64,000 nucleotides of DNA from Diplosphaera chodatii (lineage: Eukaryota > Chlorophyta > Trebouxiophyceae > Prasiolales > Stichococcaceae). Where the stretch lies: positions 930,001 through 994,000 of the forward strand of contig JAALGY010000010.1 in the NCBI GenBank assembly GCA_032358165.1, written 5' to 3'. Below are positions 38,201 to 50,819 of the stretch, in pieces (within the stretch, counting starts at the first letter, position 1; each line of letters starts with the position of its first letter). The translations under genes were made by a program, and so were the position numbers. The notes beneath the pieces are model-generated. The model did not search any database and was not told where the DNA came from. It saw nothing but the letters and a program-made list of their open reading frames with translations.

Positions 38201-41200
38201 AGCCCGCCCCGTCCCTCCTATCCCCCAGCACGATGCTCCAAGTCAAAAGCAGTATTGCATGTGAGGCATTTACAGCGTGCAGGGAGAGAACGCAGTGCAA
38301 GCTCACGAGGCCATGGCGGCGTGAAGCTGTGCCCACGCCTCCCGCCAGCCATGCAGCAGCAGGCGTGCGGCCTCGCCGCCGGTGCCGCTGCCGCTGCTGC
38401 CAGGACCCAGGGTGCGCAGCGCTGCGGACTCCGCATGGCGCAGCAGCTGCACCGGCAGCAGTAGAGCGTACTGCGCGAGACCAACCGCCTCTGCTGCGGC
38501 AGGGTGGCCCTTCTGTGGGTGCGCGTGCAGCTCCTGGGAGAAGCATGATACAGAGCATCAGCTTGTGACTGGATATGAGCAATACACCCGTACGCAGAGT
38601 GTCGAGCGAGGCTGCTGCCAAGCAAGCTGCAGCTTATGCACTTCTGCCAGCAGACTGGTGCTAAGGGGTTTGAGGTGAATACACAAGCATGCACCTGCAG
38701 GAGGACTGCGGCCCCGATGGCGAGCGCCTCCCACAGCGCCATGCACGGCGCGGCAGCCGATGGCTCCGGCATCGCTGACTGCATGCAACCCCGCAGCTGC
38801 TGCAGGGCCTGCCAACGTTCAGCTGCGAGCAAACAAGCACTGCTGAGCTGCCAGGACGTAAAGCACATGCTGTGAGGTGCCCTGCCCACCACCAATGGCC
38901 ACTTCTCCTCCTGCACAGTGTTGGCAACGCTGCATGGCGCAGGAAGCAGCAGCTGCAATACCTGCAGGACGATCGACTCCGAGCAGCTGCCGGGTGCAGA
39001 CGGCGGCGAGGCGAGCCACAGCGTCAGCGGCGGCTAGCTGCAGGCGCGGGACAATGCGCCAGGCAGCTGCAGCAAGCGCGGTTGCTGGCAGCGCCTTGGT
39101 CGGCAGATCGGCCTCGCTGCAGAATGGGAGAGTTGGGTTTTGAATGCTGCTAACTGCAACTCCATGCTGTATTCGTGGGCAATGATTGTCTCAACAGCAA
39201 TGCACAGGATTTGTGCAGCTCGTGTGTCCTCAATGCTCGCAAAATTACTGTCACTGTGCCGAGCTTGTCAGAGCCAGCATCATTCACCTCTCATCTGTGC
39301 TGCGGTCTATCCAGGAGAGCGGCAGTGGCACTGCATGCGTTGTGGACAGCAGCGTTAGCTCTGGCGCCCCCTCGTGCACTGCCCGCAGCAGTGATGCTGC
39401 CAGAGCGCCGCCAGCAGCAGCTGCAGGCTGAGCGCTGCACGCGAGCACGGCCAGCCTGCGGAAGGTGCATAAACGATGGTTATGTCCATATGGGAGTTTC
39501 GATCATGCAACAGAGTTGCACTTCGTACGCTGCAATGGCACTGTGCGGCAGAGTTCACAACTGCCGTGAACCTGAACCCCTCGAGACCCATGCATGTGCA
39601 CCTTTCGCTGGAGCGCAGCGCCACTGCCACGGCTTCGGCCAACCACCCTGGAGTAGGAGTCTCAGGGTCTGCTGTGCCGCTGGGCATAGATGCAGCGGCT
39701 GCAGCGGCTGTCTGCAGCAGGGCTGTCAGCTGTGTGGCAGGCACTGCCAGCGCCTCCTGCAGCTGATCACTTGGCTCGCCATCGGACTCCTGCACATGGA
39801 AACATGCACAGGGGGTCAGAAGCCGATGCCCTGTGGAGTACGTCCTGCCATTGCGTCACAGAGGCTGGACATTTTCAGTGCACAACGAGCTAGAGCACAA
39901 CTCACCTCCAGCTGGCAGATCAGCTGCTGCAGCGAAGTCTCAATCACGGCCACCAGCCGAGGGGCCAGCGGCGCCACTGCCGCCGCCAGAGGCGTTGCCA
40001 TCAGGGCTGTGGCTCCAGGCTTCAGCGATGCCTGCACGAGCTCGAGTTGCAAGTGAGGCGCGCTGCACACTGTATGGTCCTACTTACATTGCTGACGACC
40101 CATGAACAGAGCTGCTGACACAAGGGAAGGTCGACATGGGTGCTCCACACTGGTCCACTCACAGCGGCCGAGTCGACGGCCTCCTCTGAGCCATTGCTGC
40201 CGGCATTGCGTCCGGCAGCAGCCGGCGCTGGCTGCAGCGTGGGCGGCACTGCCAGCAGTGCATCGCACAGTGCCGCGCACAGCGGTGCAGCAAGCGCTGC
40301 GGCCACCCCAGCGTCTGTGAGCACCCGCTCCACAGTGGCCAGCATCTGCATGTGGGTCACATTGTGCACAAGCATCAGACTTTCAGCCATTGAACCCCAT
40401 TGCATCTTGAAGTGCTGTACTGCGCAGCGGTTGGTGTCGTTTGCAAACGTGTCACGCTGCGGTCACGGCCTGTCATGCGAGCCCAGGGGGGTAAGCAGGG
40501 CACCGGCTCGAGGACGGTGGGGTGCAGGGTGCCGGGGCGGCTGGTGCCGGGCGTGGGGCCCCCTGCAGCGGAGCGCAGCGGCCCGGCGACCAGCGCCTCC
40601 AGTGCTGCGGGGTCTGCCAGTGGCGGGGCCCTGCCATCGGCCGCTGGGCGTGCTGCCAGCTCGACGGCCAGGCTCCACGCCTCCAGCATGGCCTGCAGCA
40701 GGACGACATGGTTGACATCGCGCATGTTGCTCTGGTCAAGCACAGCAGCCCTTGCAACAGCAGTGCACATAGATTTGGTTTGCATAGGGCAGCTGTTGAA
40801 GTAGTCAGCATGATCAAGCCACACATTACACCTGCAGCGTCTCTGGCCGGCTGTTGGCAACCAGCGCATGCTGCAGCGGCTGCGCCAGCAGCCGCGCCTT
40901 GCTCTGCAGCAGCCTGGCCGCAGAGGCAGCGCGCAGCAGCCCTTGCCACGCCCCAAAGGCTGCCACTGGAAGCGCTGCGTCCTCACGGTACTGAAAAGCC
41001 TGCAGACAGGAGCATGATGATGTCGAGAGGTTTTTGTATCGCAGGTCATCTCGGAGGTGAAGCCACCTGCGGTGTGATCGACAGCGCTGCCAAAGGCTGT
41101 GCCTGCATGTGCAACTTGTCTCTGTGCTAACATCAGTGCGAATGTATGCCCAGATCACAGCACCTTCTCCAGGACGGTCAGCAGCGGCTGGCCAATACGG

Positions 41201-43113
41201 CGGGAGAAAGAGGATCCGCGCAGCAGCTGGAAGTAGACCCCGCATGCGGAAGCTGCAGCTGCTGCCAGACTGATGTCGAGGCACAGCTGATCTGCCGCTG
41301 ACACCACAGGGCTGCCCACAGGCGGTGGCGACCTGGCATTGTGCAGTTGCGCCAGGAAGCCCTGCGCATAGACGGATGTACTACTCTGGTGTCGACTGCG
41401 GCAGGTATGTAGGGTATGATTGTGGTGACATAGCACCAGAACAGACTGGGTCTAAACACCAGGGTTGATGGGTCTGAAAGTCTGCAGCTCACACCTGTGC
41501 CTTTGGAGCCAACACTGTGCTGATGTCTGTGGCGAAGGCGGCCTCCAGTGCGGGCGGCAGCGGCGTCAACGAGCCGCCTGCCACGTCTGGGGGCAGCTCC
41601 AGCCAGCGGCTGAGGGTGGCCGCCACGATGCCGCGCAGCTCAGCATAGGAGCGGTGCGCCTCTGGCCTCTGTGCACAGCAGGCAGCATGATGACTTCAGG
41701 TGCGGCGCACAGGTAGTGAGTGGGACATTCGGCCATGCGGTATGCTGGCAAACCGGCTGACGTTTGCCTGGCATGTGACACCAGCCTGCACCTGGAGCTG
41801 GCTGGCCATGGGCGCGGCCAGCAGCAGGGCCGCCATGGGCAGCAGCCAGGTCCCGGCGCTGGCCGCGATGGCCGGCCAGCAGCGGTCCCCCAGCTTGGCG
41901 AGGGTGTTCACCCCATACTTGATGCACTCGAATGACTGCGCGACAGGTCAGCAGCATGGCAACGAGCTCAATTGCTCCCGCAAAATGGCACAACCAGGAC
42001 GACACCAAGGCAATGAAACCAGCAGTAAGTGCGGTACGAGCATCTGCACCTGCCAGCGGTTGTCCACCGTCAGCGCCGGCAGCAGTGCACGGAGAACAGT
42101 GCCAGCCTTCGATGTCACAAGCTCCCGCGGCAGCTCCTGCCGTGAGAGGCCCCACAGTGCCAGCTTTGCCAGCAGCTGCATGGGCAACATAAGAACATGC
42201 ATCATGCAGCGCGCGTAGCACAGCAGGGGTGCATGCAGCGTGTCTCACACAGCAACTCATGACGGTTGGCCAACGACCCAAGAGCAGCTCACCTTATCAT
42301 CTGCGCTTAGCAGCGCATCTAGCATAGCATCCAAGATAGCCTGCAGCTGCCCCTCTGCACAGCAAATGCACATGCACATCGGAAGGACTGCCCTCACAAT
42401 GTGTGCACGCTGGCGGCGGAGTGCATGCCAGCTCCGAGAGTGTTCTGCACCTACCTGTGGAGACTGCCACGAAGGGCTTGTGGGACAGCATCCAGGCCGT
42501 GATCTCCATGCCCTTCTGCTGCCTGCAGGCCAACAGAGGACTGGTAAGCAGGGGCTACAAAGCAGTACACGGAAGGCCTGCTGCTTTCGACAGCTACTGC
42601 ACGGTTCACGCAGCATATACAAGGCGCCAGGCCATGCACAACGGAGATTCTCACAGCTCCAGGTGTGTGCTGCCCAATATGCGAGGCAGCACAGCCGCCG
42701 CGGCATCAGGTGCACGGCAGCAATCCGCCATCACTGCCTGCCGCGCGGTTGTTGGCTTGCCTGTGCAGGGACTGATGACCTCAGACGATCTTGCGGTTTG
42801 CAAACTGTAGTCCGTGGTTGCCGATCACGAAATGCTTGTTTGAACCAGCGGCTAGCATTGTTGGGTGCAGGCAATGTTGGGCAGCAGACTACGTGCGTCT
42901 ACGCTGCAAGGAGTCCTTACCGGGCCCAAACTCGCGCAGCGCCCTGGACAGGAGCTCGACCGCCGTGCTGGCGTCCTGCTGGGCGTCCTGCACATCCAGG
43001 CGCCGGAACAGCGGCAGGTGATCCGCCTCTGTGACATGCGAGGTGCCTGGTGTCCCGGCTGACGCCGTCAGGCCGCCGGCCCCGGTCATGCGCCATGGCG
43101 CTGTGCTGGCCAT
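32213..43113 (-). CDS. RIF1: RIF1-like HEAT-repeat protein (large, many exons)
   Basis: On the minus strand, exon 1 is 43113-42921 (start ATG at 43113-43111, donor GTAAGG). Clear exons follow near 42530-42465 (MEITAWMLSHKPFVAV), 42360-42298 (EGQLQAILDAMLDALLSADD), 42180-42055 (LALWGLSRQELPRELV), 41935-41789 (VNTLAKLGDRCWPAIAA), 41672-41493 (SYAELRGIVAATLSRWLEL), 41360-41160 and 41000-40830 (VAAFGAWQGLLRAASAARLL, then KARLLAQPLQHAL). The last two landmarks and the LALWGLSRQELP block match the order of the Rif1 N-terminal domain in animals. Further helical blocks run to about 36360. A long Ala/Pro/Gln-rich disordered part follows (about 36125-32740), then a small C-terminal segment near 32610-32213. 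RIF1 controls replication timing and end protection through PP1. I saw no convincing RVxF or SILK motif. The 3' end and many exon edges are uncertain, and it could be more than one gene. Confidence 0.6.
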
Positions 43114-43829
43114 TCTGCAACCGGGCAGGCCGACGGTGCTGCAAGGTATACCCGGTCTGCAACTGGCGCCGCAGGCTGATCAGCAGGGACCAAGCTGCAG
43201 CAGTAGAGGCGGCTGACGGCCACTCGAACTCAGGTGAACTGCCGTTTTCGTACTGCTGCTGTACACGCGATGGCTTGCAGGCTGCAGCAAGCAAGCAGGC
43301 CGGTCCAAATATTCAAACTCCCCAACCGTTGGAGTTTGAAAGCAGGAACGCAACACCGTTGAGCTTGCTACCTGATACATCAACGATCGCCTAAAGTGCG
43401 CTGGATGTGATGGTGCGGCTGACGACAGCTGCAAGCATACATGCAGCAAGTGGTGATCTTGCTTCTGTGCAGTGCAATGTTGCAACTTGTATTCCCAAAG
43501 AACAGGCTGAACCCCAGCAGGTGACCACCGTCTTTCCTTGAGTCAAAGTTTATACTTTCACACGAACATGCACGGCGGTCTGCGAACTGCGACGCTGGGC
43601 GAGGAGCTCCAGACTTCCAGTTCTTGCCCACGTGCACAGTCCTCACATGGGGCACCCTGGATCGACATGTGCATTGTTGCGCTTGAAGCGGAGACAAGAG
43701 GTGGTGTTTACGTCCTTTGTAAAACAGTCTGTATCGAGTTTGGTGGCAACAGACGACAGGGGACAGCGCTGCCCGCAGATCATGCTATACACCTTGTGAA
43801 CGTGGCGGCCTGCCTGGCGAATCCGACCC
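43114..43829. promoter_or_regulatory. divergent promoter region (RIF1-like / PNPase)
   Basis: The start codons of the two genes face away from each other across 716 bp, so both promoters should lie here. No TATA box was seen. A short inverted motif, CCCAACCGTTGGAGTTTG (43320-43337), has a small palindromic core (CCAACCGTTGG). Confidence 0.45.
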
Positions 43830-46800
43830 ATGAACGCGCTCGGTGCAAGCGGCGCGGTGGGCTGCATGCAGCAGCCTGCTTGCCTACTGCAGCATGCAAG
43901 GCTGCTGGACGCGTCTGGCTGGCGGGGCAAGGCCCTGCAGTACCACAGCACAGCACTGCGTGGGCCTGGCAGCAAACTCCGACAGCAGCAGCCCAGCAAT
44001 AGAAGCCACAGTAGAGGCCGCAGAGCGTGCCAGCTGCCGTGCCTTGCAGAGGCAGATGCTAGCCAACAGATAGCTGCGACTCCGGAGCCCCACACGCTCA
44101 ACATCACAGTTGGCGGCCGTCAGGTGCAGTGCCGTCATCCGCACAGATGCTGTCGCAGCCACGTACAGCCACATTGTCACGGCGTCTACATGGCGTGCAT
44201 CCCGTCTCACCATGTGCTGCTGCTTTGCGTTGCGTTCAAAGCATCAGTGGTAATGGGTGCATGCAGTTGACGCTGGAGACTGGTGAGATTGGCCGTCAGG
44301 CAAATGGTGCTGTGATGGCCAGGCTTGGAGACACGGTATGTGTGTGTTGCGAGTCCCTAGTGAAAAGCGCCATGCAGCACGTGCCCCCAGCATACAGCTA
44401 TTGTGCATTTCATGTGAAAACTAACCTGCTGCTTGGGGCGCAGATGCTGTACTCGACCGCCTGCTGCGAGAGGGAGCCAACTGGCGACGGCAGCTTTCTG
44501 CCGCTACAGGTGGTCAAACGCGGTCAAACGCGTGCCGGCCAGTGCACCATGCAAGTGTCGAACGGACAGCATTCCTCAGCCGCTCAGCTGTCTGGGCTGA
44601 TCTGCCTGTTCTCTTTTGCAAGGTGAACTACGCGGAGCGCTTCTCAGCAGCGGGGCGCACCAGGTGATGCTGCGCCCATTTCGCTGAGCTACAACACCTC
44701 CTGGCTGCGCACAGACGTGACGGCGTCCACCAGTTCGACAGCAAGCACATGCATGCGAATGTGGACTTCTGTGCGCAGTGCGGGCTTCGTGAAGCGGGAT
44801 GGCCGGCCGAAGGACTCAGAGACGCTGGTGTCCCGCCTGGTGGACCGTTCGCTGCGGCCCGCCTTCGCCTCTGGCTGGACATACGACACTCAGGTGGGCT
44901 GGGCCGTGACCACGTTGCAATGCGCAGAGCTGAGCGATTACGGATGATGAGCTGTGCATCCACTCTGCTGCTATCAGCTGCTGTGCCTGGTCAACCTCAG
45001 GGTCTCCATCCTGCTGTGGTGTGTACAGGTCCTGCAGTGGGTCATGTCCTACGACAACGAAAACGCGACAGAGGCCCTCGCCATCACAGCCGCAAGCGCA
45101 GCGCTGGCAGTCTCAGGTGCGTTGTTGGGGCCATGAGACAGCCCGAGTATGCCACCAAACCTGCCAATGCCCCTCCTGTGTGGTCCTCTGCCAGAGCTGT
45201 CATGCGCCAGAGCACTCCCCTGCAGACATTCCTGCAACTCGGGTCGTGGCGGGCGTGCGGGTGGGCCTGCTGGAGGGCGAGGGTTTTGTGGTGAACCCTA
45301 CCGTGCAGCAGATGGAAGCCAGCAGCCTCGACCTGCTGCTTGCGGGCAGCTCCACTGCGGTGCTTATGATCGAGGGCTTTGCCGAGTTCCTGCCAGAGGA
45401 GCAGCTGCTAGAGGTGAACTAGAGGAGAGGTTGGTCTGCCAGCACATGCCTCTAAGTGATTGCTGACATTTGGCTTCGGCTACACTGCCCACTTACGCAC
45501 CCCTGGCCCTGCGCCATCAGCGCTTACCAGTGTGCTGGCTGACTTGCGATGTGTGTTCCTTGAAGGCCATCCGGGTGGGTCATGATGCAGTGGCACAGCA
45601 GTGCAGAGCCATCGAGGAGTGGGCAGCGGCAGTGGGGCAGCCGAAGCGGCAGGACTTCGCAGCACCAGGCCGCGATTTGGACACCCAGCTCCAGGTCTGC
45701 TGCCACCTGTTGCACAGTCGTTGCTTAGATGCACCTGTTCCTTTGAGGAAGTCAAGGCGCACAGAAAGGACGACCCTTGATCTTGGTGTACCAACACAAC
45801 ATTGTGCATGGGAACTGCTGACACAATTGTGGCAAGAGTCAAGCAGAACGTCATGTACCTGTTGCAATCGCCACAATGCTGCTGTGTTTGTGGCAGGCGC
45901 TTGTGGGCGATAGAATACGCGATGCGTACCGCAGCGGGGCCAGCAAGCAGCAGCGCGGCGCGCTGGTTGGGCCCCTGTGGGAGGAGGCGCGGGCGGCCCT
46001 GGTGGGCCAGCCGCACCCTGGCAGCAGCAACGGCGCGGAGGCGGCGAGCGGGGACCACAGCATCACCGCCCTCGACGTGGACCAGGCTATGAAGGCGAGG
46101 CAGCTTTCAGGCAGGGTTGCACTGCGCTGGGTGGGCAGGGCACACAGAACAGGCTGTGAGCTGTGGTGCACATTGTTCATGCTGAGCTCTGTGGTTTCGC
46201 TGATGCAGCGGCTGGAGTCGCGCATCATGCGCCTGCTGGTCGTTGATGAGAATCTGCGTGCAGATGGCAGGTAGGCTACCTCCACCCGCATGCATGCAAC
46301 GTGGTTACCTACACCCTGAGCACATCACGTCGAACCACAACCCGTTGGCTTGCTGCAACGTCGGCTATGGGTGATGTCTGCTGATTGGCTGTTCGCAGGT
46401 CCATGACGGAGGTGCGGCCGATCACCAGCCGGGCGGGCGGCTTCCTGCCGCGCACCCACGGCTGCGCGCTGTTCACGCGGGGCGAGACGCAGGCACTAGC
46501 AGTCACCACGCTTGGTGAGGAACCTGCAACTTCGAGTTGCTTACTGCGTGCAGATACGGGTACGTGCATGCAGTGCATGGGCACCAGACGCCGGTTCTTG
46601 TGAGGTTTTGTGATGCCCAACATCCACGTCATGTGCACCAAAGGCTGTTGTCCCAGGTGCTTCACTGCAAATCCGTGCAGGCTCGGTGTCGTCGGCGCAG
46701 AAGCTGGACGCGGTGACCGAGGAGGACGAGCTGCAGCACTTCTACCTGCAGTACTTCTTCCCGCCCTCCTCCGTCGGCGAGGTGCGCTTCCATCAAAATG

Positions 46801-49800
46801 ATGGCACACAGCTGTCCAGAGGTCCTCGCTACGATTTGCTGTGTGTGCAGCCTGGGCACCAGCAGTAGCGCAAAAGGCTTGATACATCGACCTGAGCGGC
46901 TGCACCAGGCCATCGCCATGCCGGTGCTTCCGACCAGCTGTGTGACATGTGCAGACGGGGCGCATCGGCGGCGCTGGCAGGCGGGAGGTGGGGCACGGCA
47001 ACCTGGCAGAGCGCGCGCTCGCGCCAGCAGTGCCGCCCCGGGAGGAGTGGCCCTATACGGTGCGCCCTGCGTGTGCTGCATCTCTCCAATGCCCTGTGAC
47101 AGCAGCAGGCAGACCGCTCCAGCGCCGATGGTCTGCAGAGGAGCAGGGATAAAACAAGCTCTGCCTAAGCCCTGTCGTGATTTGGCCCGCCTGGTTGCTG
47201 CAGATACGTGTGGAGTCCACCATCACCGAGTCCAATGGCAGCAGCAGCATGGCATCCGTGTGCGGCGGCTGCCTCTCCATGCTGGACGCAGGTCAGTTCC
47301 CCATGTACTTTCCGTCTCTATGCATACATTGACAGAAGATGCTGTGTATCACTGGGCTTGACTGCTTCACAGAAGTTTTGCAATCTACGGGTGCTGCGTC
47401 TTCGATGATGCCGCAGGATATGCATGCAGCGGGTGGCTAGTAGCGTTGAACATGTCACGGTCACCACTGGTCCCAGGCGTGCCGCTGAAGACGGAGGTGG
47501 CGGGCGTCGCCATGGGCCTGATCCTGGAGGAGGACGGCCGCTTCGTCATCCTGACGGACATCCTGGGCAGCGAGGACGCGCTGGGCGACATGGACTTCAA
47601 GGTCGCGGGCTCCGCCGACGGCGTGACCGCCTTCCAGATGGACATCAAGGTGCCTCATCGAGTCGCAAGCGCTCCACGTTGGTCCAGGGTGGCAATGCGT
47701 CTGTTGGCCCAGTACATCAGGACACCAAGATGGTTGCGGAAAGGCCACGACCATCTGCACTTCGAGCTGATCAACTACGCTTCTGAACACCAGGGGTCCG
47801 CTCAAGTGCCTGCTGCCTAGCGCGAAGCCATCCAGTCATTCAGACGCCATCTCGGCGCGCAGGTGGAGGGCATCACACTGGAGATCATGGAGCAGGCGCT
47901 GGGGCAGGCGCGGGAGGGGCGGCGCGCCATCCTGGCCGCCATGCGGGAGTGCGCCCCGGCGCCCCGCCGCCAGCTGTCTGATTACGCCCCCCGCATCGGC
48001 CGCGTCCAGGTGCGCTGGCTTTGTCGTCTATGGCACCAACAGCGTACCTGTGCAGCAAACAACCGTTGCTGCCACGAAGTGTGCCCTTCGTGTGCTCAGT
48101 ATGCACATCACTTTCAATGCACATCATTGCTCTGGTTGACCGCTGCCCATTCATGCGTTGTCGTGGTCTGAGGCACTGGCGCTAATTGCTTCCTCTCGTC
48201 AAGTGCATGCAATAAGCTGTGGAAAGTGACTCCTCTCTTACTCTTGGTGCAGGTCGCGGTGGAAAAGATTGGCGCTGTGATCGGGCCAGGAGGCCGCATC
48301 ATCCAGGGGGCGCGCGAGACGAGCGGCGCCGAGAGCATCAACGTAAGCCAAGCGCATGCATACATACCCGCTCACAATGGCAGCAACCCGCAGGAAACTG
48401 CATACAGGCCCATGATGTGCAGCACACATTTGAGTCCAGACCTTGGCAGTAAGCCAAGGTTTTCGCACAATGGCAGTGCAGCCACTCCGGATGCATGGGG
48501 ATGCATTCCTAAGAGTGCCACTGGATGCATCGCAGATTGAGCAGGACGGCTGGGTGACGGTCGTCGCGTACAGCGACAAGGCACTGGAAGCCGGGATGAA
48601 GGCAATTCGGGATATCGTGGCAGAGATTGAGACGGGCACGATCTACAGGTGCACCATGCCTGGGCGTGGACCCTGCGTACTGCCCATGGTGCTCGAACAT
48701 CAACATGACTCGAACCTGATACCCTACCAATCAGCAAGTGTATCGAGTGGCGTGAAGCGACCCAGGGACCCACCAAAATGCACTGCGTATGCGCAGGGAC
48801 GTCAGGGTGGATGGCGTGCAAGCGTTCGGCTGCTTTGTGGACGTGCTGCCTGGCAAAAGCGGGCTTGTCCATGTCAGGTGTGCACGAAGTCCAAGCTTGC
48901 CAGAGAAGGGCGGCTGCACCAAGATGTGGTAGCGCCTGGACACTCTGCCTACCTCCCAGCACCACGGTGCTCACGGTGTGGCCGTTGCATCACAGTGAGC
49001 TCGACCTGGAGCGCGTCGCGGATGCCACAGCGGAGTGGAATGCTGGCGACACGATGGATGTGATGTGCGTCGGCGTTTTCGACGGCAAGCCCAAGCTCAG
49101 CAGGTGGGTCAGAGCAGTTCCCCTCTCTTCCAGATTCTGACAATGTGTGCCTCCATCAACGTGGCTGCTGTACCTGAAGGCACCGAGTGCCCCCGCCTGA
49201 TTGCAGTGAATGAAAAGGAACTAGCTCAGGAGTGTAGGCCAGCAGACGACCTGCTTGCCCCCAGAGGGTGTCATTCAAACACTCGAATGTGAGGGTTCTG
49301 TCACCTGGGCCTGAAAGCCTGTTGGCGTACCTGTGTGCAGGAAAGAGGTGCTGCTGAGGGATGCAGGGCAGACAGGCAACTGGGAGTGGCCTGATGGCGG
49401 CACAGAGCCTGTCGTGGGTGAAGACGGCAGGTAACTTCCTCCAGGATAGTCAAGCTAATATAATACCTCGGACCATCCCAGTCACGATGCCTGCATTATG
49501 CAATGCGTGTGCTGCTGCGCACTGGGCCGTTTACACCCTTCGGATGCATAGACAGGACTGCAGGCTGCTCCATCTGGGTTGCGAGACGATGCACATCAGT
49601 ATTGCAGAACAGCAAGTGTGCTGCGGGTGCAGGCGGCAGAACATGCGGCAGATTGGAAAGCCGCAGTCTGGCAGGTACAACCGGTCTGGCAGCGACAGCG
49701 AGGACAGCGGCGGGGGGAACGGCAGGCAGCCATACGGCCGGCGGCAGTCCCGGCCCCAGCAACAGCAGCGGGCGCAGCCGCCATCGCCGCCTCTGCAGGT

Positions 49801-49998
49801 GCAGCTTGTGGTGGCTGTTGTGGTCGGTGACGACAACCAACAACCTGTTTGGCGGTCATGCTCGAAGTCAGCAACACGCGGCGTAGCTCCACACTTGAGC
49901 ACTTTGCATGTGGTGGCGTGCAGGATCGGCCGCAGTCCCCGCGGACACCCACAGCAGCAGAGCCAAAGCCGCATGCAGCGCAGGATTTGTCTGACTGA
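43830..49998 (+). CDS. PNP: polynucleotide phosphorylase, probably organellar (23 exons, 900 aa)
   Basis: All 23 exons join in phase: 43830-44123, 44267-44335, 44444-44509, 44623-44663, 44779-44893, 45029-45116, 45226-45413, 45566-45694, 45897-46094, 46209-46270, 46399-46514, 46681-46781, 46955-47059, 47204-47291, 47477-47649, 47863-48009, 48253-48342, 48536-48648, 48797-48877, 48996-49103, 49341-49430, 49633-49798 and 49924-49998. Order: an Arg/Ser/Gln-rich presequence (about residues 1-80, likely plastid or mitochondrial targeting), first RNase PH domain ([26 protein letters not shown]), alpha-helical linker, second RNase PH domain ([36 protein letters not shown]), KH domain (GPGG loop at residues 671-674) and S1 domain ([15 protein letters not shown]). 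It ends in an Arg/Gln/Gly/Ser-rich tail. PNPase degrades and polyadenylates RNA 3' ends using phosphate. The exon 9 donor is GC (AAG|GCGAGG), which the frame supports. Confidence 0.97.
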
Positions 49999-50819
49999 GA
50001 GTCGTCAACATCGCAGCACTCATAAAACTGCAGTAGGGTAGATACTGATGCATCAGTGGGTTGACGTGTATATTTGCATGACTTTGAGCGAATGCCCTGC
50101 AACAAGAGTCTGCTGACAATACCCTGGGTATTGCACCAGCGCCAGTCTCCAAGTAGCGTGACGACCCGGCATTGCTGACGGGGGATGCATCTGCACTTCT
50201 ACAGTCACAGACGCAGGCCCTCTGCTCTTCTTCGAGCAGTCCTCACGGACCCACTTGTATGCTAGGATACGTCTTGATCACCAGCAGCAAGCTCCGGGTG
50301 CGGAGCTTTGCGTTGGGCGGACTTCCCAGCGGCCGGAGGGGTAGTCGCTGCTGAGATTACTCCTGCCGCGGTTGCAGGTAAACGGCGCGACGGCGCGTGA
50401 TCTGGCTGTTACAGTCCGTCATAAAGGGAGCTTTACATGAGGAAAGGCTACATGATGTGCCAGGACAGCGTCTGCAACAGTCGCCCGTTAGCAAGCAACC
50501 GTCATCAGAAAGCCATCGGGAACGCTGTTTTCGGCTTGCGGCACACACCAAACCAGTCCGCTTGATGGATGAAGCACACATCATCATGCTGTTGCAGACT
50601 TGAAAGGTTTCCGATTCGACTTATCAGCTTGACAAGGCGCATCGTTGCAGAACACTGTGTACGAGCACAGGAGCATGGTCCAGCTGCAGTGCCTGCCGCT
50701 CATATTGCTGCCTTTGTGTTGCAGGCCAATCAATCAACATTAATAGCGGCGTTGGGTCCCGAGGCATCACTGCGGGTTATTCAGCCGGAGGGCATTACAG
50801 GCAGCACAGTGTTATCAAC
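49999..50819. other. intergenic, no gene supported
   Basis: Spacer between PNPase and the GPX-like gene. Short overlapping frames only; nothing with homology or splice support. Confidence 0.5.
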
